A stretch of 64,000 nucleotides of DNA from Bacteroidales bacterium (GTDB lineage Bacteria; Bacteroidota; Bacteroidia; Bacteroidales; Tenuifilaceae). This document shows, piece by piece, positions 17,520-26,020 of the stretch (its first letter is position 1; each line of letters opens with the position of its first letter). The position numbers and the translations under genes were made by a program. The DNA is taken from contig JACABB010000017.1 of the NCBI GenBank assembly GCA_013376985.1, forward strand, positions 21,865 through 85,864, in the 5' to 3' direction. Below the pieces are notes generated by a model. It was not told the DNA's origin and searched no databases. It saw only the letters and a list, made by a program, of their open reading frames with translations.

Positions 17520-19527
17520 TTATAACCTTATTAACGATATCATCATCTGCGATATTGGGTATTGTAACTTTCAATAAAGGAGTTCGTTCCATTTCTCGTT
17601 GAATGGCAAAGATCGCTCCTTCATTACGAGCCCAACTACGGCGGGCAATTCCATTGTTAACATCCCAAAGAAGCATCATTTTTAGTCTACGATCTGCATC
17701 AGCAGAACCATCTAGAGTCATTCCAAAACCGCCATTTATTACTTCGCCCCAGCCAACTCCACCCCCATTATGGATTGAAACCCAAGTAGCACCTCTAAAG
17801 GAGTCGCCAATCACATTCTGAATTGCCATATCAGCAGTATAACGTGATCCATCATAGATATTTGAAGTTTCCCTGTAGGGTGAATCAGTTCCCGACACAT
17901 CATGATGATCTCTCCCAAGTACTATTGGAGCAGAAACCTTACCCTCCTTAATGGCATTATTAAAAGCCTCAGCAATTTTTATACGACCCTCAGCATCGGC
18001 ATAAAGTATTCGTGCCTGCGAACCAACAACCAATTTATTCTGCGATGCCTCTTTAATCCAATGGATATTATCCTGAAGTTGATTGGCAATTTCCTTGGGA
18101 GCATTTATTGCAATCTCCTCAAGTACCTCCGCTGCTATTCTATCGGTTACCTCTAAATCCTTAGGATCTGACGACGTGCAAACCCAACGGAATGGTCCAA
18201 AACCGTAATCAAAGAACAATGGACCCATAATATCTTGAACATATGACGGGTATTTAAAATCACCATTCGGCTTTAGAATATCTGCACCTGCACGACTACT
18301 CTCAAGTAAAAAAGCATTTCCATAATCGAAGAAGTACATCCCCTTCGCTACCATAGCATTAATAGCCTTTACATGGCGACGAAGACTTTCATAAACTTTA
18401 TCCTTGAATAGCGATGGATTTTCAGCCATCATCTTAACCGACTCATCAAAACTTAAACCTGCCGGATAGTAGCCGCCAGCAAATGGATTATGAAGTGATG
18501 TTTGATCGCTTCCCAAATCGATATGAATATCCTCTTTAACAAATCGTTCCCATAAATCAACTATATTCCCATGATATGCAAGTGATACCCCTTCCCTATT
18601 TGCAACAGCTTTTTTAATACGAAGCATCATTTCGTCAAGGTTTTCAAAAACTTCATCAACCCAACCCTGACTATGACGGGTATGTAATGCTTTTGCATTA
18701 ACCTCTGCAAAAACACCAATCATCCCAGCAATTACAGCAGCTTTTGGTTGTGCGCCAGACATACCACCAAGCCCAGATGAGACGAAAATTTTCCCTCTTA
18801 GATTAGTCTCCCCTGCTTTCATATGCATCCTACCAGCATTCATAACAGTTATTGTTGTTCCATGAACAATTCCCTGTGGTCCAATATACATAAATGAACC
18901 TGCTGTCATCTGACCATACTGAGTTACCCCCAATGCGTTGTAACGTTCCCAGTCATCCTTGCTAGAATAGTTTGGTATCATCATACCATTTGTTACAACA
19001 ACTCTTGGGGCATCCTTATGCGATGGGAAAAGCCCCATTGGATGTCCAGAGTAAAGAACCAGAGTCTGCTCATCTGTCATCTCGGCTAAATACTTCATAG
19101 TAATTAGGTACTGCGCCCAATTTTGAAATGCCGCACCATTGCCTCCATAAGTAATTAACTCATGTGGATGCTGAGCAACGGCATAATCCAAGTTATTGCT
19201 TAGCATCAACATGATTGATGCTGCCTGCACCGACTTGTGAGGGAAATCGTTAATGTTTCGAGCATATATCTTATAATCAGGCCTAAAGCGATACATATAA
19301 ATCCTACCATACTCTTTGAGTTCTTGCGCAAATTCATCTGCCAAAACGGCATGATGCTTTATAGGGAAATATCTTAAAGCATTTTTAATTGCTAATCGTT
19401 TCTCATCAAGAGTTAAAATCTGTTTGCGCTTTGGTGCATGGTTAACCGTTGTATCCCATGATTTTGCTATAGGGAGTTCTTCAGGAATACCCTGAAGTAT
19501 TACTTTTTGAAAATCTTCTTTAGTCAT
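17512..19527 (-). CDS. hutU: urocanate hydratase
   Basis: NAD+-dependent urocanase, which converts urocanate to 4-imidazolone-5-propionate in histidine degradation. The 671-residue product is the long form common in Bacteroidota; the classical bacterial enzyme is about 555. Signature stretches are YGGNGAAFQNWAQYL, GPQGIVHGTTITVMNAGRMH, SSGLGGMSGAQPKAAVIAG, DYGNAFLLESSRAGAD, GPFRWVCTSSDP, LGRDHHDVSGTDSPYRETSN and GGGVGWGEVINGGFGM. ATG start. No hutH, hutI or formimidoyltransferase gene is in the window, so it is separated from the rest of the pathway or is an orphan. Confidence 0.95.
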   Translation of the reverse strand: MTKEDFQKVILQGIPEELPIAKSWDTTVNHAPKRKQILTLDEKRLAIKNALRYFPIKHHAVLADEFAQELKEYGRIYMYRFRPDYKIYARNINDFPHKSVQAASIMLMLSNNLDYAVAQHPHELITYGGNGAAFQNWAQYLITMKYLAEMTDEQTLVLYSGHPMGLFPSHKDAPRVVVTNGMMIPNYSSKDDWERYNALGVTQYGQMTAGSFMYIGPQGIVHGTTITVMNAGRMHMKAGETNLRGKIFVSSGLGGMSGAQPKAAVIAGMIGVFAEVNAKALHTRHSQGWVDEVFENLDEMMLRIKKAVANREGVSLAYHGNIVDLWERFVKEDIHIDLGSDQTSLHNPFAGGYYPAGLSFDESVKMMAENPSLFKDKVYESLRRHVKAINAMVAKGMYFFDYGNAFLLESSRAGADILKPNGDFKYPSYVQDIMGPLFFDYGFGPFRWVCTSSDPKDLEVTDRIAAEVLEEIAINAPKEIANQLQDNIHWIKEASQNKLVVGSQARILYADAEGRIKIAEAFNNAIKEGKVSAPIVLGRDHHDVSGTDSPYRETSNIYDGSRYTADMAIQNVIGDSFRGATWVSIHNGGGVGWGEVINGGFGMTLDGSADADRRLKMMLLWDVNNGIARRSWARNEGAIFAIQREMERTPLLKVTIPNIADDDIVNKVING

Positions 19528-19653
19528 AATTATTTTGATATGATTGATTATCGATTTGCTTTACAAAATTACAATAAATTAGGGTAAATCAGATGACACC
19601 ATGTCTACATTTATCGCTAAATCATTTTTAGCATGTAATTTGATAAATACATG

Positions 19654-19661
19654 TATATTTG
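19654..19661 (+). promoter_or_regulatory. candidate -7 box upstream of the LemA gene
   Basis: TATATTTG, matching TAnnTTTG, 20 bases before the ATG at 19682. It lies in the spacer between divergent hutU and the LemA gene. A TTTG at 19639-19642 is too close to be a regular -33 element. Confidence 0.4.
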
Positions 19662-19681
19662 AAAACTAAATAATTACAAAA

Positions 19682-20275
19682 ATGAAAAAGTGGATTATTC
19701 TTGGAGCTATCATCCTTGTGGTGATTCTAATTTACTCATCAATCAAAGGCTCATACAACAATATGGTTCAAAAAGATGAGGCAGTTAAATCACAATGGGG
19801 AACTGTAGAAAGTGCATATCAACGCAGAATGGATTTAATCCCAAATCTTGTAAATACTGTAAAGGGATATGCCGATTTTGAGAAGACTACCTTAACACAA
19901 GTAATTGAAGCAAGAGCAAAGGCAACTCAGGTTTCCATTAAACCCGAAAATCTTAATGCTCAAAGTATGCAGCAATTCCAAGCAGCTCAAGGACAACTGA
20001 GCGGTGCTTTGTCTCGTCTTTTAGTTACTGTTGAACAATATCCGAATTTAAAGGCAAATGAGAATTTCCTAGATCTTCAGAAACAACTTGAAGGAACTGA
20101 AAATCGCATTGCTGTTGAGCGTCGCAAATTCAATGAACTAGCTCAAGACTACAACACCTTTATCCGTTCATTTCCAAAAAATATTTGGGCTAACATGTTC
20201 GGATTTGAGAAGAAAACCTATTTCGAAGCCGAGCAAGGAGCAGAAAAAGCACCAAAAGTTAATTTTGGCAGCTAG
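19682..20275 (+). CDS. LemA family membrane protein
   Basis: Membrane-anchored coiled-coil protein of the LemA family, 197 residues. It has an N-terminal transmembrane helix (residues 4-20) and then the family core: YNNMVQKDEAVKSQWGTVESAYQRRMDLIPNLVNTVKGYADFE, a helical hairpin with VTVEQYPNLKANENFLDLQKQLEGTENRI, and RKFNELAQDYNTFIRSFP. The molecular function is unknown. LemA genes commonly precede TPM-domain genes, as here, and the pair is assumed to act together at the membrane. Confidence 0.93.
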   Translation: MKKWIILGAIILVVILIYSSIKGSYNNMVQKDEAVKSQWGTVESAYQRRMDLIPNLVNTVKGYADFEKTTLTQVIEARAKATQVSIKPENLNAQSMQQFQAAQGQLSGALSRLLVTVEQYPNLKANENFLDLQKQLEGTENRIAVERRKFNELAQDYNTFIRSFPKNIWANMFGFEKKTYFEAEQGAEKAPKVNFGS

Positions 20276-20390
20276 TATATAATGCAACAACCTTACAAGT
20301 GGCAAGTAACAAGGCACAACAGCAGTTACTTGCTTCTTGATTATTAGATTATCATGTTTTTCATTGTTATTCCAACAAATACAATAGGCT

Positions 20391-20828
20391 ATGCGACCAG
20401 TTGACCATTTCACCAAAGAACAGCAAGCGAGGATTGTTGATGCTATTAAACAGGCTGAACACAATACCTCTGGCGAAATCCGTGTACATATTGAGAATCG
20501 ATGTAAGATAGATGTCCTTGATCGTGCAGCAAATATCTTCTCAAAACTTAAAATGCATAAAACAAAGCTTCGTAACGGTGTGCTGTTTTACCTATCAATT
20601 GATGATCGCAAGTTTGCCATACTCGGTGATGCAGGGATTAATTCTAAAGTCCCTGAAGATTTCTGGGATTCAGTAAAAGAAACAGTACTCGAACAGTTTA
20701 AAACTGGCAACCAAACAGATGGCCTAATAAAAGGAATCATCATGGCTGGTGAAAAACTAAAGATTCATTTCCCTTACCAAAAGGATGATGTTAATGAACT
20801 ATCAGACGAAATCTCATTCGGTAAATAA
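20391..20828 (+). CDS. TPM domain protein (first of pair)
   Basis: 145-residue protein with a TPM (TLP18.3/Psb32/MOLO-1) domain: HFTKEQQARIVDAIKQAEHNTSGEIRVHIE, then a strand-rich core with LFYLSIDDRKFAILGDAGINSKVPEDFWDSV and a terminal helix. It has no obvious signal peptide or membrane segment, unlike its neighbour. TPM domains in other organisms have acid phosphatase activity or act in photosystem II repair; a bacterial role is not established. It lies between LemA and a second TPM gene, whose ATG is 13 bases after this stop. Confidence 0.85.
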   Translation: MRPVDHFTKEQQARIVDAIKQAEHNTSGEIRVHIENRCKIDVLDRAANIFSKLKMHKTKLRNGVLFYLSIDDRKFAILGDAGINSKVPEDFWDSVKETVLEQFKTGNQTDGLIKGIIMAGEKLKIHFPYQKDDVNELSDEISFGK

Positions 20829-20841
20829 AACTCCTAAAGTG

Positions 20842-21636
20842 ATGAAAAATATTAGAAACTTCTTGCTATTAGTTTTTGTTTTATTCTCATCAACACTCCT
20901 CGCACAAGAGTTACCTACGCCCATGAGTCCACCTCGTTTGGTAAACGATTTTGTTGGAGTACTTGATCAGAATGAATGGTCGACCCTTGAGAAAAAGTTA
21001 CGAGATTACCATGACACTACATCTACCCAAATTTATATTGTAATTGTCAATGATTTTCTTGGCTATGACAAATCTGATTATGCTTTTAGACTTGGTGAGA
21101 AGTGGGGCATTGGACAGAAAAGTAAGAATAATGGTGCTCTAATTCTTATTAAACCTAAAGTTGGTAACGATTCTGGAGACGCTTTTATTGCTATAGGTTA
21201 CGGGTTAGAAGATGTTATACCTGATATTACCGCAGGTCATATTGTTAACCGTGAAATGATCCCTTACTTCAAGCAAAATAAGTACTATCAAGGTCTCGAT
21301 GCTGCAACAACAACAATAATAAACCTTGCAAAGGGGAAATTCACTGCAGATCAGTACAACAAGGGAAGAAAATCATCGGGCAATAGCGGAATTGTTATTT
21401 TTATTATAATCATCATTATCCTTTCGCTCATATTTAGAGGGAACTCCAGAACTAGAGGAAGAACAATGGGCAGTAATATTCCATTCTGGCTAGCCTTGGG
21501 AATGCTCTCAAGTGGTAGCAGCCGTAGTGGTGGTTTTGGTGGATTCTCATCAGGTTCTGGCGGATTTGGTGGCGGAGGATTTGGAGGTGGCGGTGGCGGC
21601 AGCTTCGGAGGAGGAGGGGCTGGTGGTAGCTGGTAA
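20842..21636 (+). CDS. TPM domain membrane protein with Gly-rich tail
   Basis: Starts at the ATG at 20842 (MKNIRNFLLLVFVLFSSTLLAQ, a signal peptide) rather than at the in-frame ATG at 20785 inside the preceding gene; this gives 264 residues. The TPM domain covers about residues 35-165 (VNDFVGVLDQNEWSTLEKKL, TSTQIYIVIVN, IAIGYGLEDVIPD). A transmembrane helix (IVIFIIIIIILSLIFRG) follows, then a cytoplasmic tail ending in Gly/Ser/Phe repeats (GGFGGFSSGSGGFGGGG). This is the usual YgcG/YdcJ-like layout. The DNA of the tail is locally GC-rich, a consequence of glycine codons. Confidence 0.9.
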   Translation: MKNIRNFLLLVFVLFSSTLLAQELPTPMSPPRLVNDFVGVLDQNEWSTLEKKLRDYHDTTSTQIYIVIVNDFLGYDKSDYAFRLGEKWGIGQKSKNNGALILIKPKVGNDSGDAFIAIGYGLEDVIPDITAGHIVNREMIPYFKQNKYYQGLDAATTTIINLAKGKFTADQYNKGRKSSGNSGIVIFIIIIIILSLIFRGNSRTRGRTMGSNIPFWLALGMLSSGSSRSGGFGGFSSGSGGFGGGGFGGGGGGSFGGGGAGGSW

Positions 21637-21664
21637 ACAAGAGCACCTATGGAAAGTAAGATAA

Positions 21665-21689
21665 AAAAGGCGGGTTTTCCCCGCCTTTT
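21665..21689. terminator. bidirectional terminator between TPM and zinc-ribbon genes
   Basis: Stem AAAAGGCGGG (21665-21674) / CCCGCCTTTT (21680-21689), 10 bp perfect with a 5-base loop, flanked by A-run and T-run. It serves the rightward TPM gene and the leftward zinc-ribbon gene. Confidence 0.85.
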
Positions 21690-21708
21690 CATTTATAAGA
21701 ACCTATTA

Positions 21709-22482
21709 TTATCCTTCCTGATTTTCTGAAAAACCGTCATCAACTAAAATTCTCCCGCAATACTCGCAAACAATAATTTTTTTACGAATTCTAATATCTA
21801 GTTGACGTTGTGGTGGAATTTTATTAAAGCAACCTCCACATGCATCACGCTTTACAGTAACTACGGCTAACCCATTCCGAGCATTTGTTCTAATCCTCTT
21901 GTATGCAGTATAAAGACGACTTTCAATCATCTCGGCATAAGCCTCAGAACGTCGATTAAGTTCATCCTCCTCTTTTTGTGTTTCAGCAATAATATCATCC
22001 AACTCTGTTTTCTTATTCTTAAGATCGATGGAGCGTTCACTGAGTAAACCTTTAGCCTGCTCAATAGCTTGTTTCTTTTCTTTGGCCTGTTGAGTAAATT
22101 CTCGAATTCTCTTTTCGCAAAGTTCAATTTCAAGCTTTTGATATTCAATCTCTTTTGATAAAGAATCAAATTCGCGATTGTTACGGACATTGCCCTGCTG
22201 CTCTTCGTATTTCTTTATATGGCTTTCAGCATCCTTAATTTCCTGCTTCTTGCGTGTACCTAGACTCTCGATCTCTTCAACTTCTTTATGAAGATTACCA
22301 ATGCGGGTTTCAAGTCCTTCAATTTCATCTTCAAGATCTTGAACTTCTAATGGAAGTTCACCCCGAAGTGTCTTGATATCATCAACCTTAGAATCGACTG
22401 TTTGAAGTTCATAAAGAATTTTTAATTTCTCCTCAACTGAGAGTTCAGTGGTCTCAACGGGCTTGTTTTTTTCTACTGCCAT
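21709..22482 (-). CDS. C4-type zinc ribbon coiled-coil protein (COG1579)
   Basis: 257-residue protein with a long central coiled coil (about residues 25-190, heptads rich in E/K/L) and a C-terminal zinc ribbon with two CxxC knuckles (CGGCFNKIPPQ and CEYCGRIL). This is the COG1579/CdsZ family. It is possibly a nucleic-acid or membrane-associated scaffold; the function is not firmly established. It follows the Nif3 gene with a 7-base gap, an arrangement conserved across Bacteroidota. ATG start; a strong bidirectional terminator lies past its stop. Confidence 0.9.
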   Translation of the reverse strand: MAVEKNKPVETTELSVEEKLKILYELQTVDSKVDDIKTLRGELPLEVQDLEDEIEGLETRIGNLHKEVEEIESLGTRKKQEIKDAESHIKKYEEQQGNVRNNREFDSLSKEIEYQKLEIELCEKRIREFTQQAKEKKQAIEQAKGLLSERSIDLKNKKTELDDIIAETQKEEDELNRRSEAYAEMIESRLYTAYKRIRTNARNGLAVVTVKRDACGGCFNKIPPQRQLDIRIRKKIIVCEYCGRILVDDGFSENQEG

Positions 22483-22489
22483 ACCTTAC

Positions 22490-23584
22490 TTATATGTAAT
22501 TAATTGGGTTGGTTTTTATTTCTGATTTGAGAATTGCAAATTTAGGGAATTTTTTCAATAGATATTCATAAAAAATATCTACTGTAAATTGTTCGCTCTC
22601 AAAATGGCCGATATCTGCAATTAATATTCTATTTTCAGCATCAAAAAATTGATGATATTTAATATCCGAAGAAATAAAGATATCTGCACCTGCTGCTATT
22701 GCTTGCTTTATAAGAAATGCCCCACTCCCACCGCAGAATGCAACTTTTTGAATATTTTTTCCAAGGCAATTTGTATGGCGTACTGATTGAATATTAAAAA
22801 TATTTTTAACACTTTTTAAGAAATCTAACTCAGGCATTGGCTCTTTTAATTCTCCAATCATTCCAGATCCCGCTTTAGAAAAAGAATTTAGTATTGGATA
22901 GATGTCGTAAGCAACCTCTTCGTAGGGGTGAGATGAAATCATTTCTCTTATCACCCTTGAAATTATGGACTTAGGAACAACTACCTCAATTCTCACCTCG
23001 GGTTCAACGTGAAACTCCCCTTTATTTCCAACATATGGATTAGTACCCTCACCCGCCCTAAATGTGCCGTCACCATTCATATTAAAGGAACAATAGTCAT
23101 AATTTCCAATATGCCCAGCACCAGCCTCAAACATAACTTGCCTAACTCTCTCCGCATCATTTGTAGGCACAAATGTAACTAGTTTAACAAGTTCTCCTTC
23201 CAGCGGTTGAAGGAACTTTAAATTAGTAAGGTTTAAAAGTGCTCCAATTCGGGAATTTACACCACCCTCAATATTATCGAGATTTGTGTGCGCAGCGTAA
23301 ACAGCTATATCATTTTTAATTGCTTGTATAATAGCTCTTTCAACGTAATTTTTTCCAGTTATTTTTTTTACCCCATTAAATATTAATGGGTGATGTGCTA
23401 CTATTAAGTTTAAACCTTTTTCATGTGCCTCTTCAATTACCTCAGGGGTAACATCAAGGGTTACTAGTATACCTTTCAATAGATTTTCGGGGTTACCAAT
23501 TAGCAATCCCGCATTGTCGTAAGACTCCTGATATGATAAAGGAGCAAGTTGCTCCAATGAAGCAGTAACATCTGATATAATCAT
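22490..23584 (-). CDS. Nif3-like dinuclear metal centre hexameric protein
   Basis: Nif3/YbgI family, 364 residues: the long form with a PII/CutA-like insertion in the middle (about residues 130-230) between the two halves of the metal site. Metal-binding stretches are IVAHHPLIFNG and YAAHTNLD in the N-terminal half and ADIGHFESEQFTV in the C-terminal half; GGSGAFLIKQA precedes it. Reported as GTP cyclohydrolase-like by fold, but the physiological role is unresolved. It sits between MerR and the zinc-ribbon gene in one leftward operon. Confidence 0.92.
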   Translation of the reverse strand: MIISDVTASLEQLAPLSYQESYDNAGLLIGNPENLLKGILVTLDVTPEVIEEAHEKGLNLIVAHHPLIFNGVKKITGKNYVERAIIQAIKNDIAVYAAHTNLDNIEGGVNSRIGALLNLTNLKFLQPLEGELVKLVTFVPTNDAERVRQVMFEAGAGHIGNYDYCSFNMNGDGTFRAGEGTNPYVGNKGEFHVEPEVRIEVVVPKSIISRVIREMISSHPYEEVAYDIYPILNSFSKAGSGMIGELKEPMPELDFLKSVKNIFNIQSVRHTNCLGKNIQKVAFCGGSGAFLIKQAIAAGADIFISSDIKYHQFFDAENRILIADIGHFESEQFTVDIFYEYLLKKFPKFAILKSEIKTNPINYI

Positions 23585-23602
23585 AGATAAAAAAGGATAA
23601 TG

Positions 23603-23938
23603 CTATAACTCTTCCCTAATCTCAAGAAGCATCTCTTTAATCTTCTTTAAAGAATCAACTATCTCATAATTATGAATTGTGTCTTGCTTGTTTTCTGTCA
23701 ATTTTTTCTGAGCACCCTCAAGGGTTAATCGCTGCTCCTTAACAAGATGATGAATTAATTTAAGATTCTCAATATCCTCTTTCGTAAAAAAACGATTCCC
23801 TTTTTTATTCTTATGAGGTTTTATAATATCAAAGTTTTTTTCCCAGAATCTAATTAGCGAAGTGTTTACATCAAACATTTCGGCTACTTCACCAATTGAG
23901 TAGTAAAACTTCTCAACCTTTTTTTCTTTATAGGGCAT
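23603..23938 (-). CDS. MerR family transcriptional regulator
   Basis: 111-residue DNA-binding protein. The MerR helix-turn-helix and wing are at about residues 8-50 (YYSIGEVAEMFDVNTSLIRFWEKNFDIIKP ... KKGNRFFTKEDIENLKLIHHLV), followed by a short dimerisation coiled coil (LTLEGAQKKLTENK). There is no effector domain or C-terminal cysteine set, so it is not a metal sensor of the classical type. It is the short form commonly linked to the M23 peptidase/Nif3 operon in Bacteroidota. The gap from the CapA-like gene is 4 bases. Target genes are unknown. Confidence 0.9.
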   Translation of the reverse strand: MPYKEKKVEKFYYSIGEVAEMFDVNTSLIRFWEKNFDIIKPHKNKKGNRFFTKEDIENLKLIHHLVKEQRLTLEGAQKKLTENKQDTIHNYEIVDSLKKIKEMLLEIREEL

Positions 23939-23942
23939 ACTG

Positions 23943-24986
23943 TCACTTTAATTTAATTGAACCATCCTCACTTATCATTAATGGGCTATCGGGAAAATCT
24001 TCCGCAGACAATTTTCGAATAAGCAATGCCGTTCTCCTCGATGAATCAACTGAAATTCCAGATCTATAATTCTGAATAAACGAATGGATTTTCCCTTTTA
24101 CAAATTGACCCTTTTTATTTACAAAAATATCAATTAAAGGGGCATAGCCGTTAACACCGCTCACATTTATTCTACCGTATGTGCAAAAATTACCTAAACT
24201 AAATGCGATAAAACGGTTTTTGTATAAATACACACCCCGGGGTACATGAGGTCCGTGTCCAATAACTATATCAGCTCCACAATCAATAGCTGTTTTCGAA
24301 AATTCAAATACATTACCCCTATTCTCGCCTAAATAAACCTCTTGTTCTTTTTTCACATGCTGATAATCTCGACCTTCTGCCCCGCCATGAAATGAAACAA
24401 TCACAATATCAACTTCCGACTTAAGTAATGTAACTATCTCTTTCACTTCACTATAACTATTAATATTGTTAGTTCCAGTAATTGGTGAAAATGCGGTAAA
24501 TCCATACTTAACCCCATTTATTTCAAATTTACAAAAAGAATGATTGGTTGTACCTGCAGCATTTAAATTAAAACTATTTATCAATCGATAGGTTGATTCT
24601 ACTCCCGCTGAGCCAAAATCGTAAATATGGTTATTTGCTATGCTAAAAAGGTTAAAACCCACATCTGCAACACATTTAAAATACATTTCAGGGGTTTTAA
24701 AAACATAGCAATTCATTGTATCCCTGCAATGTTTACTTACAATACCCGAATTTAAAAAGGGACCCTCAAGGTTACAAAAGGCAATCGTAGCTTTTTTTAT
24801 TATATCCTTGGCTGGTTCCAAGAGAAAATAAGGAGCATCAGCAGTAATAGGCAAATATGCTGTTGAAGGGTAACTTGTACCCAAATTAACATCTCCAGCA
24901 GCAACAACTCTAATAAGGGTATCGGTTTGAGCAATCGATAGGTTAATCCAAAAGACACCTAAAAAAAAAATAGTTGTAATTCGCAT
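23943..24986 (-). CDS. CapA family protein (PGA_cap, metallophosphatase fold)
   Basis: Exported protein of 347 residues with a signal peptide (ends SIAQ) and a CapA/PgsA-like calcineurin-fold domain. Motifs: VAAGDVNLG (metal site), AFCNLEGPF, FSIANNHIYDFGSAGV, VIVSFHGGAEG, GADIVIGHGPHVPRG and IAFSLGNFC. CapA homologues take part in poly-gamma-glutamate capsule export, but Bacteroidota members lacking capB/capC, as here, have no proven substrate. It lies between an M23 peptidase (6-base gap) and MerR, so a cell-wall context is likely. Confidence 0.88.
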   Translation of the reverse strand: MRITTIFFLGVFWINLSIAQTDTLIRVVAAGDVNLGTSYPSTAYLPITADAPYFLLEPAKDIIKKATIAFCNLEGPFLNSGIVSKHCRDTMNCYVFKTPEMYFKCVADVGFNLFSIANNHIYDFGSAGVESTYRLINSFNLNAAGTTNHSFCKFEINGVKYGFTAFSPITGTNNINSYSEVKEIVTLLKSEVDIVIVSFHGGAEGRDYQHVKKEQEVYLGENRGNVFEFSKTAIDCGADIVIGHGPHVPRGVYLYKNRFIAFSLGNFCTYGRINVSGVNGYAPLIDIFVNKKGQFVKGKIHSFIQNYRSGISVDSSRRTALLIRKLSAEDFPDSPLMISEDGSIKLK

Positions 24987-24992
24987 TTATAT

Positions 24993-25964
24993 TTAATCAA
25001 AACTTTGTGTGGGTTGAGAAGAAATTTCAATAAGTTTAGAATACTCCGCTGGAGTGAGGTCGTTAAAGTAGAAATTAATAGGATCGATGGGATTATCATT
25101 AAGCCTTACCTCATAATGAAGATGTGGTGCTAAACTCATGCCTGTACTTCCAACAAGACCTACCACCGTACCGCGCCTTATTTTATTACCAGGTCTTACC
25201 AAGATTTCACTTAAATGAGCATATAAAGTTTTATAACCAAATCCGTGATCGATAATAACTGTATTACCATACCCCCTTTTTGATCTATCAATATCAAAAA
25301 CAACACCATCACCAGTAGCGTAAACTTCTGTTCCTGTAGGTGCAGTAAAGTCCATACCAGAATGCATCTTTAATACTTTATAGAATGGGTGTATCCGCAC
25401 ACCAAAAGGTGAAGCCACACGTGTAAGATCCTTATTTGAAATTGGCTGGATATTTGGTATACAACGAACCATTGTTTCTTTATTTTTTGCCAGTTCAAAA
25501 ATTTCATCAAATGATTTTTTTTGGACATCCACCTGTTTAGATAAAGCACTCAGTTTTTTTGTTGCCTCAACAACAAGCTCTGAATTTGATAAATCTTCCA
25601 ATTCAGAATACCTGTCAGTTCCACCTATTCCAGCAGATCTGATTGAAAGTGGTATTGGCTCAGCCTCAAAGATTGTACGATAAATATTTGCATCACGCTG
25701 TTGGATATCCTTTAGGACAGCTTCAACGCGATTGTATTTGCGATTAAGAGTATCAAACTGACTAAGGAGTTCTTTTCTTTCACGCTTCAAACCACGTTCT
25801 TTTGGGGTATCAAAAAACGAGGTATAAATCGAATAGTATACAATAGTAATAACAATAGTTGCCATCAAATAAGTAATCCCCTTAAAAAATTTCTCTTTAA
25901 GTGATGGTCTTACTTTAATAAAACTAAGTGTCTCGTGATTAAACCTATATTTATTCTTAGGCAT
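24993..25964 (-). CDS. M23 family metallopeptidase (second tandem copy)
   Basis: Membrane-anchored peptidoglycan endopeptidase or regulator, 323 residues. It has a short cytoplasmic segment, a transmembrane helix (about 30-48), a coiled-coil region (57-100), and a LytM/M23 domain with zinc ligands H201/D205 (KMHSGMDF) and H281-L-H283 (APHLHYEV); H250 is in LYAHLSE. All catalytic positions are present, so it should be an active enzyme. It is closely related to the gene 56 bases upstream on the same strand, sharing layout and length. Probably involved in wall remodelling or division. Confidence 0.92.
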   Translation of the reverse strand: MPKNKYRFNHETLSFIKVRPSLKEKFFKGITYLMATIVITIVYYSIYTSFFDTPKERGLKRERKELLSQFDTLNRKYNRVEAVLKDIQQRDANIYRTIFEAEPIPLSIRSAGIGGTDRYSELEDLSNSELVVEATKKLSALSKQVDVQKKSFDEIFELAKNKETMVRCIPNIQPISNKDLTRVASPFGVRIHPFYKVLKMHSGMDFTAPTGTEVYATGDGVVFDIDRSKRGYGNTVIIDHGFGYKTLYAHLSEILVRPGNKIRRGTVVGLVGSTGMSLAPHLHYEVRLNDNPIDPINFYFNDLTPAEYSKLIEISSQPTQSFD

Positions 25965-26020
25965 GTATATACTTAAAGATATTTATTCAAATTTAATAAA
26001 ATTACGAAGTAATGTATTTA

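Noticed and set aside
20785-20841. Earlier start for the second TPM gene
   Set aside because: It would overlap the preceding gene and bury a clear signal peptide; the ATG at 20842 is better.
21351-21692. Proline-rich minus-strand frame
   Set aside because: It is the complement of the Gly-rich TPM tail and runs through the terminator.
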